Source of the DNA: Hyphomonas sp. UBA5111 | GTDB taxonomy: Bacteria; Pseudomonadota; Alphaproteobacteria; Caulobacterales; Hyphomonadaceae | Reading direction: 5' to 3' | DNA: 12,698 bases | Assembly: GCA_002414505.1 (NCBI GenBank) | Contig: DHZF01000068.1 | Span: 1 to 12,698, forward strand | Shown here: one piece after another, positions 1 through 6,354 of the stretch | Layout of the letters: each line of letters starts with the position of its first letter | Numbering within the stretch: the first letter of the stretch is position 1 | Program-made: the position numbers and the translations under genes | The notes under the pieces: model-generated | Told to the model about the DNA's origin: nothing | Seen by the model: only the letters and a program-made list of their open reading frames with translations | The model's database searches: none

Positions 1-513
1 TTCGAGGCCACGACGGTACGCGATATCATCCGGGAAACCGAACTCGCCGCCGGCACCTTCTACAACTACTTCAAGTCGAAAGAAGAGGTGTTCGAGGCGA
101 TCGCCGAGGACTCCACCTATCGTTTCCGGTCGCGCCTTCAGGACGTTCGTGCCTATGCCACCGATTTCGAAACCTATGTCCATGATGCCTATCGGGCCTA
201 TTTCGGCTTTATCGCGACCGAAAATGAGGAGCCGATCCGCAATGGCGCGCCGCATCTGGCCCTGATCGGGGTGCGGGTCGATACGCCTGAAATGCTGGCC
301 GTGGCAGAAGAAATCCGCGCCGACCTCGAACATGTCCTGTCCGGTGAGGGCGGCCCCAAGATCGACACCGCCTATCTGACGGCTGCGGCCATCGGAATTG
401 CCCGTGAAATGGGTGAGCACATGTTGCTGCGCCGCCCTGTAGATGTTGATGGCGCAACGGAATTCGCGACGGCGTTGCTGCTGGCAGGCGTGCGGGAGAT
501 TGCCGCGAAGTAA
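1..513 (+). CDS. TetR/AcrR-family transcriptional regulator, 5' end cut by window
   Basis: The open frame runs from base 1 to a TAA at 511-513, so the true start lies upstream. The first residues read FEATTVRDII..., then ELAAGTFYNYFKSKEEVF. This is the end of the TetR helix-turn-helix: the recognition helix with the G-T-F-Y-x-Y-F hallmark, followed by the K-x-E/K-L/V linker. The remaining ~140 residues are the variable helical ligand-binding domain, for which no ligand can be read. TetR proteins are usually repressors that leave DNA when a small molecule binds. The next gene on the same strand starts 74 bases downstream, so this protein probably controls the hydrolase/oxidoreductase operon that follows, perhaps through the inverted repeat at 557-575. 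A GTG at 88 opens a shorter frame, but it lies inside the HTH region and is not the start. Confidence 0.9.
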   Translation, partial: FEATTVRDIIRETELAAGTFYNYFKSKEEVFEAIAEDSTYRFRSRLQDVRAYATDFETYVHDAYRAYFGFIATENEEPIRNGAPHLALIGVRVDTPEMLAVAEEIRADLEHVLSGEGGPKIDTAYLTAAAIGIAREMGEHMLLRRPVDVDGATEFATALLLAGVREIAAK

Positions 514-519
514 GGAGAA

Positions 520-533
520 ACGCCTCTTGGCGT
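520..533 (+). repeat. Small hairpin after the TetR gene
   Basis: ACGCC-TCTT-GGCGT forms a perfect 5-bp stem with a 4-base loop, seven bases after the TetR stop codon. No run of T follows, so it is not a canonical intrinsic terminator. It may be a weak attenuator, an RNA 3'-end stabiliser or chance. Confidence 0.3.
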
Positions 534-556
534 GGACGCGCTTGCAAGGCTAAGCT

Positions 557-575
557 TCCTGTCAACAAGACAGGA
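557..575. promoter_or_regulatory. Inverted repeat, candidate TetR-family operator
   Basis: TCCTGTC-AACAA-GACAGGA is a perfect 7-5-7 inverted repeat, 19 bases overall. It ends one base before the GGGAGG ribosome binding site (577-582) of the hydrolase gene. Length and symmetry fit a TetR-family operator, and a TetR gene lies immediately upstream. As RNA it would also form a hairpin next to the ribosome binding site, so translational control is an alternative. No convincing -35/-10 pair was found around it. The function is inferred. Confidence 0.4.
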
Positions 576-587
576 CGGGAGGCGACC

Positions 588-1622
588 ATGAGCCTGCAGC
601 AGATAATCACCAAATTCATCTTCAAACTGCCGGATGGCTTGCTCGTGCGCATGGCCGGGGGCAAGCCGGTCGAGGTGCGGGGCCGCGTTCTCGAGCCGCA
701 ATTGCAAATGGTTGCATGGAATGGCCGCAATGCGCCGCCCATGTCGTCGCTGGAGCCGGAAATCGTTCAGGCCGCTGTCAAGGAACAGCTGGGCATGTTG
801 GCGGCGCCAATCGAGCCCGGCGTGACAACGGAGAATTTCACCATTCCCGGGCCCGACCGTAACGAAATCCCGGTGCGTCTCTACAAGCCATCCGGCCAGG
901 ATTCCTCCGTGCCATTGCTGGTCTATTACCATATGGGCGGCGGCGTGGTCGGCGACCTTGAAACCTGCAATGCATGGTGCTCCATTCTCGCCTCCGTCAC
1001 CAAGGGCCCGGTCCTGTCGGTGGACTACCGGCTGGCTCCGCAGAATAAATTCCCCGCAGGCATCGATGACAGCATCACCGCCTATGAATGGGGCGTGCGC
1101 AATGCCGGCAAGTATGGCGCGCCGGAAGGCATGGCGGCTGTGGGCGGCGACAGTATGGGCGGCAATTTCTCGGCCATCATCTCTCAGGAGATGCAGCGCG
1201 AACACAAGCCGCTGCCCGTCTATCAATTGCTGATCTATCCGGCCGTGGACATGGTCGAGGAATTCCCGTCGCGCACCGAGTTCGGAGAAACCTTCTCTCT
1301 CAGCACAGACACGATGAACTGGTTCATGGAGCAATACCTGCCGGACGATTTCGACATGTCCGATCCGCTCCTGTCGCCGGGCCAGACCGCCGAGCTGGAA
1401 GGGTTGCCCCCGGCGATCATCATTACGGCGGGGCATGACCCATTGTGCGATGAGGGCGATGATTATGCCAAGCGCCTCAAGAGTGCGGGCGTGAAGGTCA
1501 CTCACAAGCGCTATGATACGCTGCCTCATGCCTTCACGGCCTTCACCGGCTTCTCGCCGGGCTCTCGCAAGGCATGTCTGGAAATCGCCCACATGGTGAA
1601 AGACCTTGTCTCAAAACTATGA
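588..1622 (+). CDS. Alpha/beta hydrolase, HSL (hormone-sensitive lipase) family esterase
   Basis: This 344-residue protein is a serine ester hydrolase of the HSL/family IV type, probably cytoplasmic since no signal peptide is visible. It has an oxyanion-hole segment YYHMGGGVVGDLET (H115-G119) and a nucleophile elbow GDSMGG (Ser189). The acid is in HDPLCDEG (Asp284) and the histidine in LPHAF (His314), so the Ser-Asp-His triad is complete. The conserved segment SVDYRLAPQNKFPAGIDD is also typical of the family. The usual HGGG(W/F) reads HMGGGV here, with a Met in place of the first Gly. The ATG at 588 follows GGGAGG at good spacing. The stop overlaps the next gene's start (ATGA, 1619-1622), so the two are translationally coupled. 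The substrate is unknown: short acyl esters or a xenobiotic ester are likely, and the neighbours suggest the product is then reduced or oxidised. Confidence 0.9.
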   Translation: MSLQQIITKFIFKLPDGLLVRMAGGKPVEVRGRVLEPQLQMVAWNGRNAPPMSSLEPEIVQAAVKEQLGMLAAPIEPGVTTENFTIPGPDRNEIPVRLYKPSGQDSSVPLLVYYHMGGGVVGDLETCNAWCSILASVTKGPVLSVDYRLAPQNKFPAGIDDSITAYEWGVRNAGKYGAPEGMAAVGGDSMGGNFSAIISQEMQREHKPLPVYQLLIYPAVDMVEEFPSRTEFGETFSLSTDTMNWFMEQYLPDDFDMSDPLLSPGQTAELEGLPPAIIITAGHDPLCDEGDDYAKRLKSAGVKVTHKRYDTLPHAFTAFTGFSPGSRKACLEIAHMVKDLVSKL

Positions 1623-2593
1623 AGGCCCTCGTCTGTGATACGCTGACGGACGATTTTTCCGGCCTGTCGGTTCAGGATGTTCCAGTGCCCGAGGTCGGGG
1701 AAGGGGAGGTGCTGGTGCGCGTAAAGGCAGCCAGCGTGAACTTTCCTGACCTGCTGATGAGTCAGGGCCAGTACCAGATGAAACCGGAGCTGCCCTTCAT
1801 CCAGGGCATGGAATGCGCCGGGATTGTCGAGGCTGTAGGCGAAGGCGTCTCCGAGTTTTCACGGGGTGGCCGGGTGGTCGGCGGCAACAAGACTGGAGCC
1901 TTCGCAGAATTTGCGTTGCTGCCCGCCTCCAGCCTGTCTCTTGTGCCAGACAATATGGGGTTCGCGGAGGCGGCGGCCTATCCTGCAGCCTATTTGACCG
2001 CCTATGTCGCGCTGGTGCGCCGGGCGAACTTGCAGCCGGGTGAGACATTGCTCGTGCACGGCGCAAGTGGCGGCGTAGGGATGGCGGCCGTCGATGTCGG
2101 AAAGCTGCTCGGCGCGACCGTGATTGCGACCTCGGCATCTGACGCCAAATTGGACAAGGTCATCGAACACGGCGCCGACTATGCGATCAATGTCACGCAG
2201 GGCTTTCGCGACAAGGTCAAGACGCTGACCGCTGGGCGCGGGGCGGATGTCATCTTTGATCCTGTCGGCGGCGATGTATTTGATGAAAGTGTGCGGTGTA
2301 TCGCCTTCGACGGGCGCCTGCTTGTCGTGGGTTTCACGTCTGGCCGTATCCCTGAAGTAAAGGTCAACATGCCCCTCATCAAGGGGTTCTCCGTTGTCGG
2401 CGTACGGGCCGGGGAATATGGCCGCCGCTTTCCCGAGCGCGGCAAGGAGAACATGGCGGCGATCTGGAAGTGGGCAGCCGAGGGCAAGACGCGACCGCGG
2501 ATCCATGCCGAGTTGCCCTTGGACAAGTGGCGGGAAGCCTATCGCCTGCTCACCGATCGCGAGGTGGTGGGCAAAGTGGTTATCCGGCCCTAA
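1619..2593 (+). CDS. Zinc-free MDR enzyme, NADPH:quinone oxidoreductase-like
   Basis: This 324-residue protein belongs to the medium-chain dehydrogenase/reductase superfamily, quinone oxidoreductase branch, which reduces quinones, enones or acryloyl/enoyl-CoA-type substrates with NADPH. The N-terminal GroES-like domain (about 1-120) carries the ASVNFPDLLMSQGQY segment, where zinc-dependent alcohol dehydrogenases would have a Cys ligand. The Rossmann domain starts near 140 with HGASGGVGMAA (148-158), the classic AxxGxxG dinucleotide site. The C terminus ends in DREVVGKVVIRP, typical of the family. No catalytic or structural zinc ligands are seen. The start is taken as the ATG at 1619, which overlaps the hydrolase stop in ATGA. 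The frame is open upstream to 1574, but that would add 15 unfamily-like residues inside the hydrolase gene. It probably acts with the hydrolase; the substrate cannot be read. Confidence 0.88.
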   Translation: MKALVCDTLTDDFSGLSVQDVPVPEVGEGEVLVRVKAASVNFPDLLMSQGQYQMKPELPFIQGMECAGIVEAVGEGVSEFSRGGRVVGGNKTGAFAEFALLPASSLSLVPDNMGFAEAAAYPAAYLTAYVALVRRANLQPGETLLVHGASGGVGMAAVDVGKLLGATVIATSASDAKLDKVIEHGADYAINVTQGFRDKVKTLTAGRGADVIFDPVGGDVFDESVRCIAFDGRLLVVGFTSGRIPEVKVNMPLIKGFSVVGVRAGEYGRRFPERGKENMAAIWKWAAEGKTRPRIHAELPLDKWREAYRLLTDREVVGKVVIRP

Positions 2594-2629
2594 GAAGAAC
2601 AATAGAAAAACAGAAGAGGAAACAACGCG

Positions 2630-3766
2630 ATGTCGACACTCCCCGAGAAAAGCCTGCAATTGCGGTCGCTGATCAAGCCGGAAGGCGAACTGGAACTGTC
2701 CCTGGTCGAAGTGGACATGCCCACGCCCGGCCCGGGGGATGTAATCATCAAGGTTGAAGCGACCCCGATCAATCCCTCCGACCTCGGCCTTCTGGTCGGC
2801 GCAGGGGATATCCGAACCGCCGTGCAGAGCGGCACGGCAGACCGGCCCGTGATCACCGCCAAGGTGCCTGAGGCGGGCATGCGGGCCATGCAGGCCCGTG
2901 TCGGTCAGTCTCTGGGCGTCGGCAATGAAGGCGCTGGCACTGTTGTCGCCGCAGGGGAGTCCGATGCGGCTCAGGCCCTGCTCGGCAAGCGCGTCACGGG
3001 CCTTGGTGGGGAGTTCTACTCCGAATACCGCATGCTGAATGCCGCCCAGGTCATGGAACTGCCGGAAGGTGCTACGGCAGAGCAGGGCGCCTCCTGCTAT
3101 GTAAACCCGCTGACGGCATTATCCTTTGTCGAGACGATGCGTGAAATGGGACATGAATCGCTCGTCCATACGGCCGCCGCGTCAAACCTTGGCCAGATGC
3201 TGAACAAGATCTGCATCAAGGATGGCGTGCCGCTGGTGAACATCGTCCGCAAGGAAGAACAGGCCGCAATCCTGCGCGGCATCGGCGCGAAACACATCGT
3301 CAATTCCACCTCGCCGACCTTCATGGAGGATTTGATTGCTGCGCTAATGGAAACCGGCGCGACGCTCGGCTTTGACGCCATCGGCGGTGGCCCGCTCGCA
3401 GGCCAGCTCCTGATCGCGATGGAAGCGGCCGCCAGCCGCAAGATGAAGGAATATTCGCGCTATGGCTCCGGCCAGCAGACGCAGGTCTTCATCTATGGCC
3501 GGCTCGACATGTCGCCGACCCAAGTGCCGCCGGGCGTTGGCTTTGCCTGGAACCTAAGCGGCTATTTGCTGACGCCATTCCTGCAGAAGGCCGGCAAGGA
3601 AGTCCGCGCCCGCATGTACAAGCGTGTGATGGACGAACTGACGACCACGTTCGCCAGCCATTACACCAAGCGTATCTCGCTGGCCGAGGCGCTTAACCTC
3701 GACACGCTGAAAGCCTATGACGCCAAGGCGACTGGCGAGAAATACCTGATCACACCGAACGCCTAG
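2630..3766 (+). CDS. Divergent zinc-free MDR-superfamily oxidoreductase
   Basis: This 378-residue MDR-family protein lies 36 bases behind the QOR-like gene on the same strand, with AGAGGAAA ahead of its ATG. The GroES-like domain is recognisable from PGPGDVIIKVEATPINPSDLGLL (34-55), GVGNEGAGTVVAAG (97-109) and a CYVNPLTAL segment (156-164). That last segment recalls the NPxTA of trans-2-enoyl-CoA reductases. The cofactor loop is unusual: where AxGGVG is expected, it reads TAAASNLGQM (181-190), keeping only the last glycine. No zinc-ligand cysteines are present; the only Cys residues are at 156 and 195. The family suggests NAD(P)H-dependent reduction of an enone, quinone or enoyl-CoA. It is annotated only as an MDR oxidoreductase because no closer subfamily can be asserted. 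The gene ends five bases from the convergent kinase gene. Confidence 0.8.
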   Translation: MSTLPEKSLQLRSLIKPEGELELSLVEVDMPTPGPGDVIIKVEATPINPSDLGLLVGAGDIRTAVQSGTADRPVITAKVPEAGMRAMQARVGQSLGVGNEGAGTVVAAGESDAAQALLGKRVTGLGGEFYSEYRMLNAAQVMELPEGATAEQGASCYVNPLTALSFVETMREMGHESLVHTAAASNLGQMLNKICIKDGVPLVNIVRKEEQAAILRGIGAKHIVNSTSPTFMEDLIAALMETGATLGFDAIGGGPLAGQLLIAMEAAASRKMKEYSRYGSGQQTQVFIYGRLDMSPTQVPPGVGFAWNLSGYLLTPFLQKAGKEVRARMYKRVMDELTTTFASHYTKRISLAEALNLDTLKAYDAKATGEKYLITPNA

Positions 3767-3771
3767 AAGGC

Positions 3772-4509
3772 TTAGCCGATCCTGTCATGCGCTATGCGTA
3801 TGGCATGGTCGGCGTCCTTCAGGACGACAATGTCGGCGGTTTCTTTTAGCGGTGCGATGTGGTCGCGCAAATTAGGCAAATTGATCCGATCCCAGACGGA
3901 CTTTGCGAAGTCAAGCAGTTCCGGCTCCGACATGTGCAGGAAGTTCGCATAGAAAGAGGTTGGGTCATCCTCTGCCGCGCGCCAAAGGCGATGGAAGCGC
4001 TCGGTATACCAGGTGAGCAGGTCGTCTTCTGTCGCATCGAGGTACACAAGATAGTCGGGCTCGCGCGCAGGACGCGGAGGCGGGGACAGAGGCTGGAAGC
4101 CGAGCCCCTCAAGGATCAGGATATCGGGTTGCGCGATGGAACGGGTCATGTCCGGATCAATGTCATAGGTGACATGGCTGTAGCCCGGAAAGTCTGCCGC
4201 ACCATTTGAGAGGGCGGCAATCGCATCGCCCAATGCTTCCACATTGTACGTTTCCGGAAACCCCTTGCGAAGTGTCAGGCCCCGTTCCTCCAGAATTTCG
4301 TTGGGATAAAGGAACCCGTCCGTCGACACTGTTTCCACCTTGTGGGCATCGGCCAGGATGGCGGAGACTTTGTTCGCAAGCGTGGTCTTGCCAGAGGCGA
4401 CGGACCCGGTCAGGCCGACCACAAGGCCCTCATGTCGTGAACTGATGTCCGATAGGCGGGCGCCCAAGGCGGAAAGGCCCGGTGCATGTTCGGAAGAGGA
4501 GTCGGTCAT
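3772..4509 (-). CDS. coaA: Short type I pantothenate kinase-like protein (CoaA family)
   Basis: The 245-residue protein matches type I pantothenate kinase, which makes 4'-phosphopantothenate in the first step of CoA synthesis. Visible elements are the P-loop GSVASGKT (35-42), STDGFLYPN (62-70), RKGFPETY (81-88), YSHVTYD (His112), DILILEGL, LLTWYTERF (Tyr168) and RINLPNL (Asn210). From memory, these match E. coli K101, D127, H177, Y240 and N282, so the active site looks intact. It is shorter than E. coli CoaA (316) because the N-terminal ~60 residues are missing. Asn46 sits where E. coli has Arg106, a residue linked to CoA feedback. The ATG at 4509 has GGAG eight bases upstream; a TTG at 4530 is less likely. 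It follows the DECR-like gene by 73 bases on the same strand, a probable two-gene operon. It could be the cell's CoaA or a paralogue. Confidence 0.78.
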   Translation of the reverse strand: MTDSSSEHAPGLSALGARLSDISSRHEGLVVGLTGSVASGKTTLANKVSAILADAHKVETVSTDGFLYPNEILEERGLTLRKGFPETYNVEALGDAIAALSNGAADFPGYSHVTYDIDPDMTRSIAQPDILILEGLGFQPLSPPPRPAREPDYLVYLDATEDDLLTWYTERFHRLWRAAEDDPTSFYANFLHMSEPELLDFAKSVWDRINLPNLRDHIAPLKETADIVVLKDADHAIRIAHDRIG

Positions 4510-4582
4510 GGGGCAGGCTCCGGGCGACAAATCTGTGCCCGAAGCCTAGCCCGACCGGCTCGCCTGTCCAGTCAGAAACCCA

Positions 4583-5485
4583 TCAGACGGTCCGCTTTGC
4601 CTTGTCCTGCGCGTTCGTCGCCTCAATTGCGTCGCGTGCAGCCTGCCATTCGGCATCGCCCCATGCGGTCAGCTGGGAGAAGTTCCCGCCCGACGCATTG
4701 TACATCGCGCCGTCGATGGCGATGGTTTGTCCGTTCACATATTCCGCACCCGACGCCATCAGGAAGACAGCTAGGTTCACCAATTCGTGCATTTCACCGA
4801 CGCGGCCCATCGGGTTGGCCGAGCCGGAATCCATGCGCTTGGCGCCTTCGGCGTCCGGGGCCAGACGCTTGGACATGCCTTCGGTCGGGAAGGGGCCCGG
4901 GGCGATGGCGTTGAAGCGCAGCCCATAGCGGCCCCATTCGACGGCGAGGCTTTGCGTCATCGTGTTCACGGCCGCCTTGGACATGGCCGAGGGCACGACG
5001 AACGGGCCTCCATTCCAGACCCACGTCGTCAGGATCGAACAGACGCTTCCCTTGCGGCCTTCCTTGATCCAGCGCTTGCCGATGTCATGCGTCATGTAGA
5101 ATGTGCCGCGAAAGACGATGTTCGAAATGGCATCAAAACCGCGGATGGACAGGTCTTCGGTCCGGCTGATGAAATTGCCCGCCGCATTGTTGATGAGGCC
5201 GGTCAGCGGGCCATGCTTGGCCCAGATATGATCGTTCATGTCGGTGATGGCCTCGGCCACGCGGATGTCGCAGGCATGCGGCACGACCTTGCCACCATGC
5301 TTTTCCATCAGTTCGCCGGCTGTATCTTCGCAGACCTGTCCGCGCCGGCCACAGATATGCACTTCGGCGCCGAGCTTCAGGAAGCCTTCGGCCATTTCCT
5401 TGCCGAGCCCCGTGCCACCGCCCGTCACCAGAATGCGTTCGCCTGACATCAGGCCGTCCCGGTACATCAGTTTTGTCGTGTCCAT
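4583..5485 (-). CDS. SDR-family oxidoreductase, 2,4-dienoyl-CoA reductase (DECR1)-like
   Basis: This 300-residue short-chain dehydrogenase closely resembles the mitochondrial-type 2,4-dienoyl-CoA reductase, which removes conjugated double bonds during beta-oxidation of unsaturated fatty acids. It has the nucleotide motif TGGGTGLG (21-28), CGRR (45-48, fits NADPH), NNAAGN (99-104), FVVPSAMSK (162-170) and SLAVEWGRYGLRFNAIAPGP (179-198). The last two stretches are near-identical in pattern to human DECR1 as I recall it ([29 protein letters not shown]). Lys170 is present, and Ser166 stands where ordinary SDRs have the YxxxK tyrosine, as in DECR1. The upstream Tyr that DECR1 uses appears to be Trp here. 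The ATG at 5485 has GGGAGGA upstream; the frame stays open further upstream, but into the divergent gene. It is transcribed with the CoaA-like gene and is unrelated to the flavoprotein FadH of E. coli. Confidence 0.85.
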   Translation of the reverse strand: MDTTKLMYRDGLMSGERILVTGGGTGLGKEMAEGFLKLGAEVHICGRRGQVCEDTAGELMEKHGGKVVPHACDIRVAEAITDMNDHIWAKHGPLTGLINNAAGNFISRTEDLSIRGFDAISNIVFRGTFYMTHDIGKRWIKEGRKGSVCSILTTWVWNGGPFVVPSAMSKAAVNTMTQSLAVEWGRYGLRFNAIAPGPFPTEGMSKRLAPDAEGAKRMDSGSANPMGRVGEMHELVNLAVFLMASGAEYVNGQTIAIDGAMYNASGGNFSQLTAWGDAEWQAARDAIEATNAQDKAKRTV

Positions 5486-5546
5486 TGAATTCCTCCCATC
5501 TTGTTTTTCTGGTAGAAGTATAAGTCGTCTGAGCGAGGAGGCACCC
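5486..5546. promoter_or_regulatory. Divergent intergenic region, likely two promoters
   Basis: These 61 bases separate the divergent starts of the DECR-like gene and the DUF2147 gene, so both promoters should be here or extend into the coding ends. On the minus strand TATACT (5522-5517) could be a -10, but no good -35 lies at the right distance. On the plus strand TATAAG (5519-5524) overlaps it, and TTGTTT (5501-5506) is too close (12 bases). The two ribosome binding sites are clear: GGGAGGA for the minus gene and GAGGAG for the plus gene. Confidence 0.3.
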
Positions 5547-5984
5547 ATGAATCGCGTATTGGCTGGCATTGCCGTCGCGGCATTTGCGGCGGGCAGCGCC
5601 CATGCTGGGCCGCTCGACGTTTTCGGCACGTTCGTCACGCAAAAGGAAGGCTCGCACATCCGGATTTCCGATTGCGGTGATGGCACGCCCTGCGGCGTGA
5701 TCGTCTGGATCGATCCGGCCAGCGTGTCAGACGGCAAGACGCCAGAGACGGCAACAGATGCGAAGGGCGCCAGGATCCTGGGTCTGACCATGCTGGAGGG
5801 GTTCAGGCGCAAGGCGAATGGCTGGACGGGCGGCACGATCTACAATCCGAAGGAAGGCAAGACCTATGGGTCGCGGATCAAGCTGCTGGCGGATGGCGTG
5901 CTGGAAGTGAAAGGCTGCATCGGCCCGATCTGCCAGACCCAGCATTGGGCGCCGGTTGAGTCTACTTCCGGAATGGCAGACTGA
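5547..5984 (+). CDS. Secreted DUF2147 family protein
   Basis: This 145-residue protein has a short Sec signal peptide: positive N terminus, hydrophobic AGIAVAAFAAG, and a probable cut after AHA at residue 20. The mature part shows the DUF2147 pattern: DVFGTFVT at its start, WTGGTIYNPKEGKTYGSRIKL (93-113), then LEVKGCIG (119-126) and a closing TQHW. Four cysteines (43, 49, 124, 129) could form disulphides in the periplasm. The family is a small beta-rich exported domain of unknown biochemical role, common in proteobacteria. The ATG at 5547 follows GAGGAG at ideal spacing; the frame is open further upstream inside the antisense of the SDR gene, which is not used. Its 3' end overlaps the convergent DUF6460-like gene by 23 bases. 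Confidence 0.88.
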   Translation: MNRVLAGIAVAAFAAGSAHAGPLDVFGTFVTQKEGSHIRISDCGDGTPCGVIVWIDPASVSDGKTPETATDAKGARILGLTMLEGFRRKANGWTGGTIYNPKEGKTYGSRIKLLADGVLEVKGCIGPICQTQHWAPVESTSGMAD

Positions 5985-6336
5985 CGAGCCGCCACAGGAC
6001 CCAGACCGGGATCACGACGGCCGCACCCGCGAGGGCGGGTTTCCAGAAATTCCGGACGCCCCAGCCAAGGGCGGCAAGTGTCGTGCTCGCCACATTCGCA
6101 ATTGCGGCGCCCATGTTTACGTCCGGATTCGACGGATTGAACTGCGAGGCCAGCACGAAGAAGCCGACGAGGATGCACAGGCCGAGCAGCTTGACCGACC
6201 CCCAGATGGATATCCCGAACAGCCGCGCGAGCAGGGATCGTGGCGGCTGGTGGCTGGCCGATGCCCGGGGCGACAGGGGCTCCGGGACCGGCTCGACCTT
6301 CACTTCCGGCAATTCTGGGTTCGGATCTGGGGACAT
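5962..6336 (-). CDS. Small two-helix inner-membrane protein, DUF6460-like
   Basis: The 124-residue protein has a Pro/Glu-rich soluble N terminus (1-35) and two hydrophobic segments: about 46-65 (SVKLLGLCILVGFFVLASQF) and about 99-118 (KPALAGAAVVIPVWVLWRLV). It ends in a basic PFRK tail. The second helix with GAAVVxPVW and a nearby LWRLV resembles the alphaproteobacterial DUF6460 domain as I remember it; that assignment is moderate. It lies 18 bases behind the first MscS gene and is probably read as the last gene of that operon. The ATG has no strong ribosome binding site, which fits re-initiation from the upstream stop. Its 3' end overlaps the convergent DUF2147 gene by 23 bases. Function is unknown. 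Confidence 0.72.
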   Translation of the reverse strand: MSPDPNPELPEVKVEPVPEPLSPRASASHQPPRSLLARLFGISIWGSVKLLGLCILVGFFVLASQFNPSNPDVNMGAAIANVASTTLAALGWGVRNFWKPALAGAAVVIPVWVLWRLVSLPFRK

Positions 6337-6354
6337 GGTGCGTGATACGGCCTG

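Noticed and set aside
372..1592. Long minus-strand open frame opposite the hydrolase gene
   Set aside because: It is antisense to a gene with clear catalytic motifs; the protein has no recognisable domain and no ribosome binding site. Long shadow frames are expected in GC-rich DNA.
1859..2659. 266-codon minus-strand frame opposite the QOR-like gene
   Set aside because: Shadow of a well-supported MDR gene; no start signal or domain.
4510..4530. Upstream TTG start for the CoaA-like gene
   Set aside because: It adds seven residues without a ribosome binding site, while the ATG at 4509 has GGAG at proper spacing.
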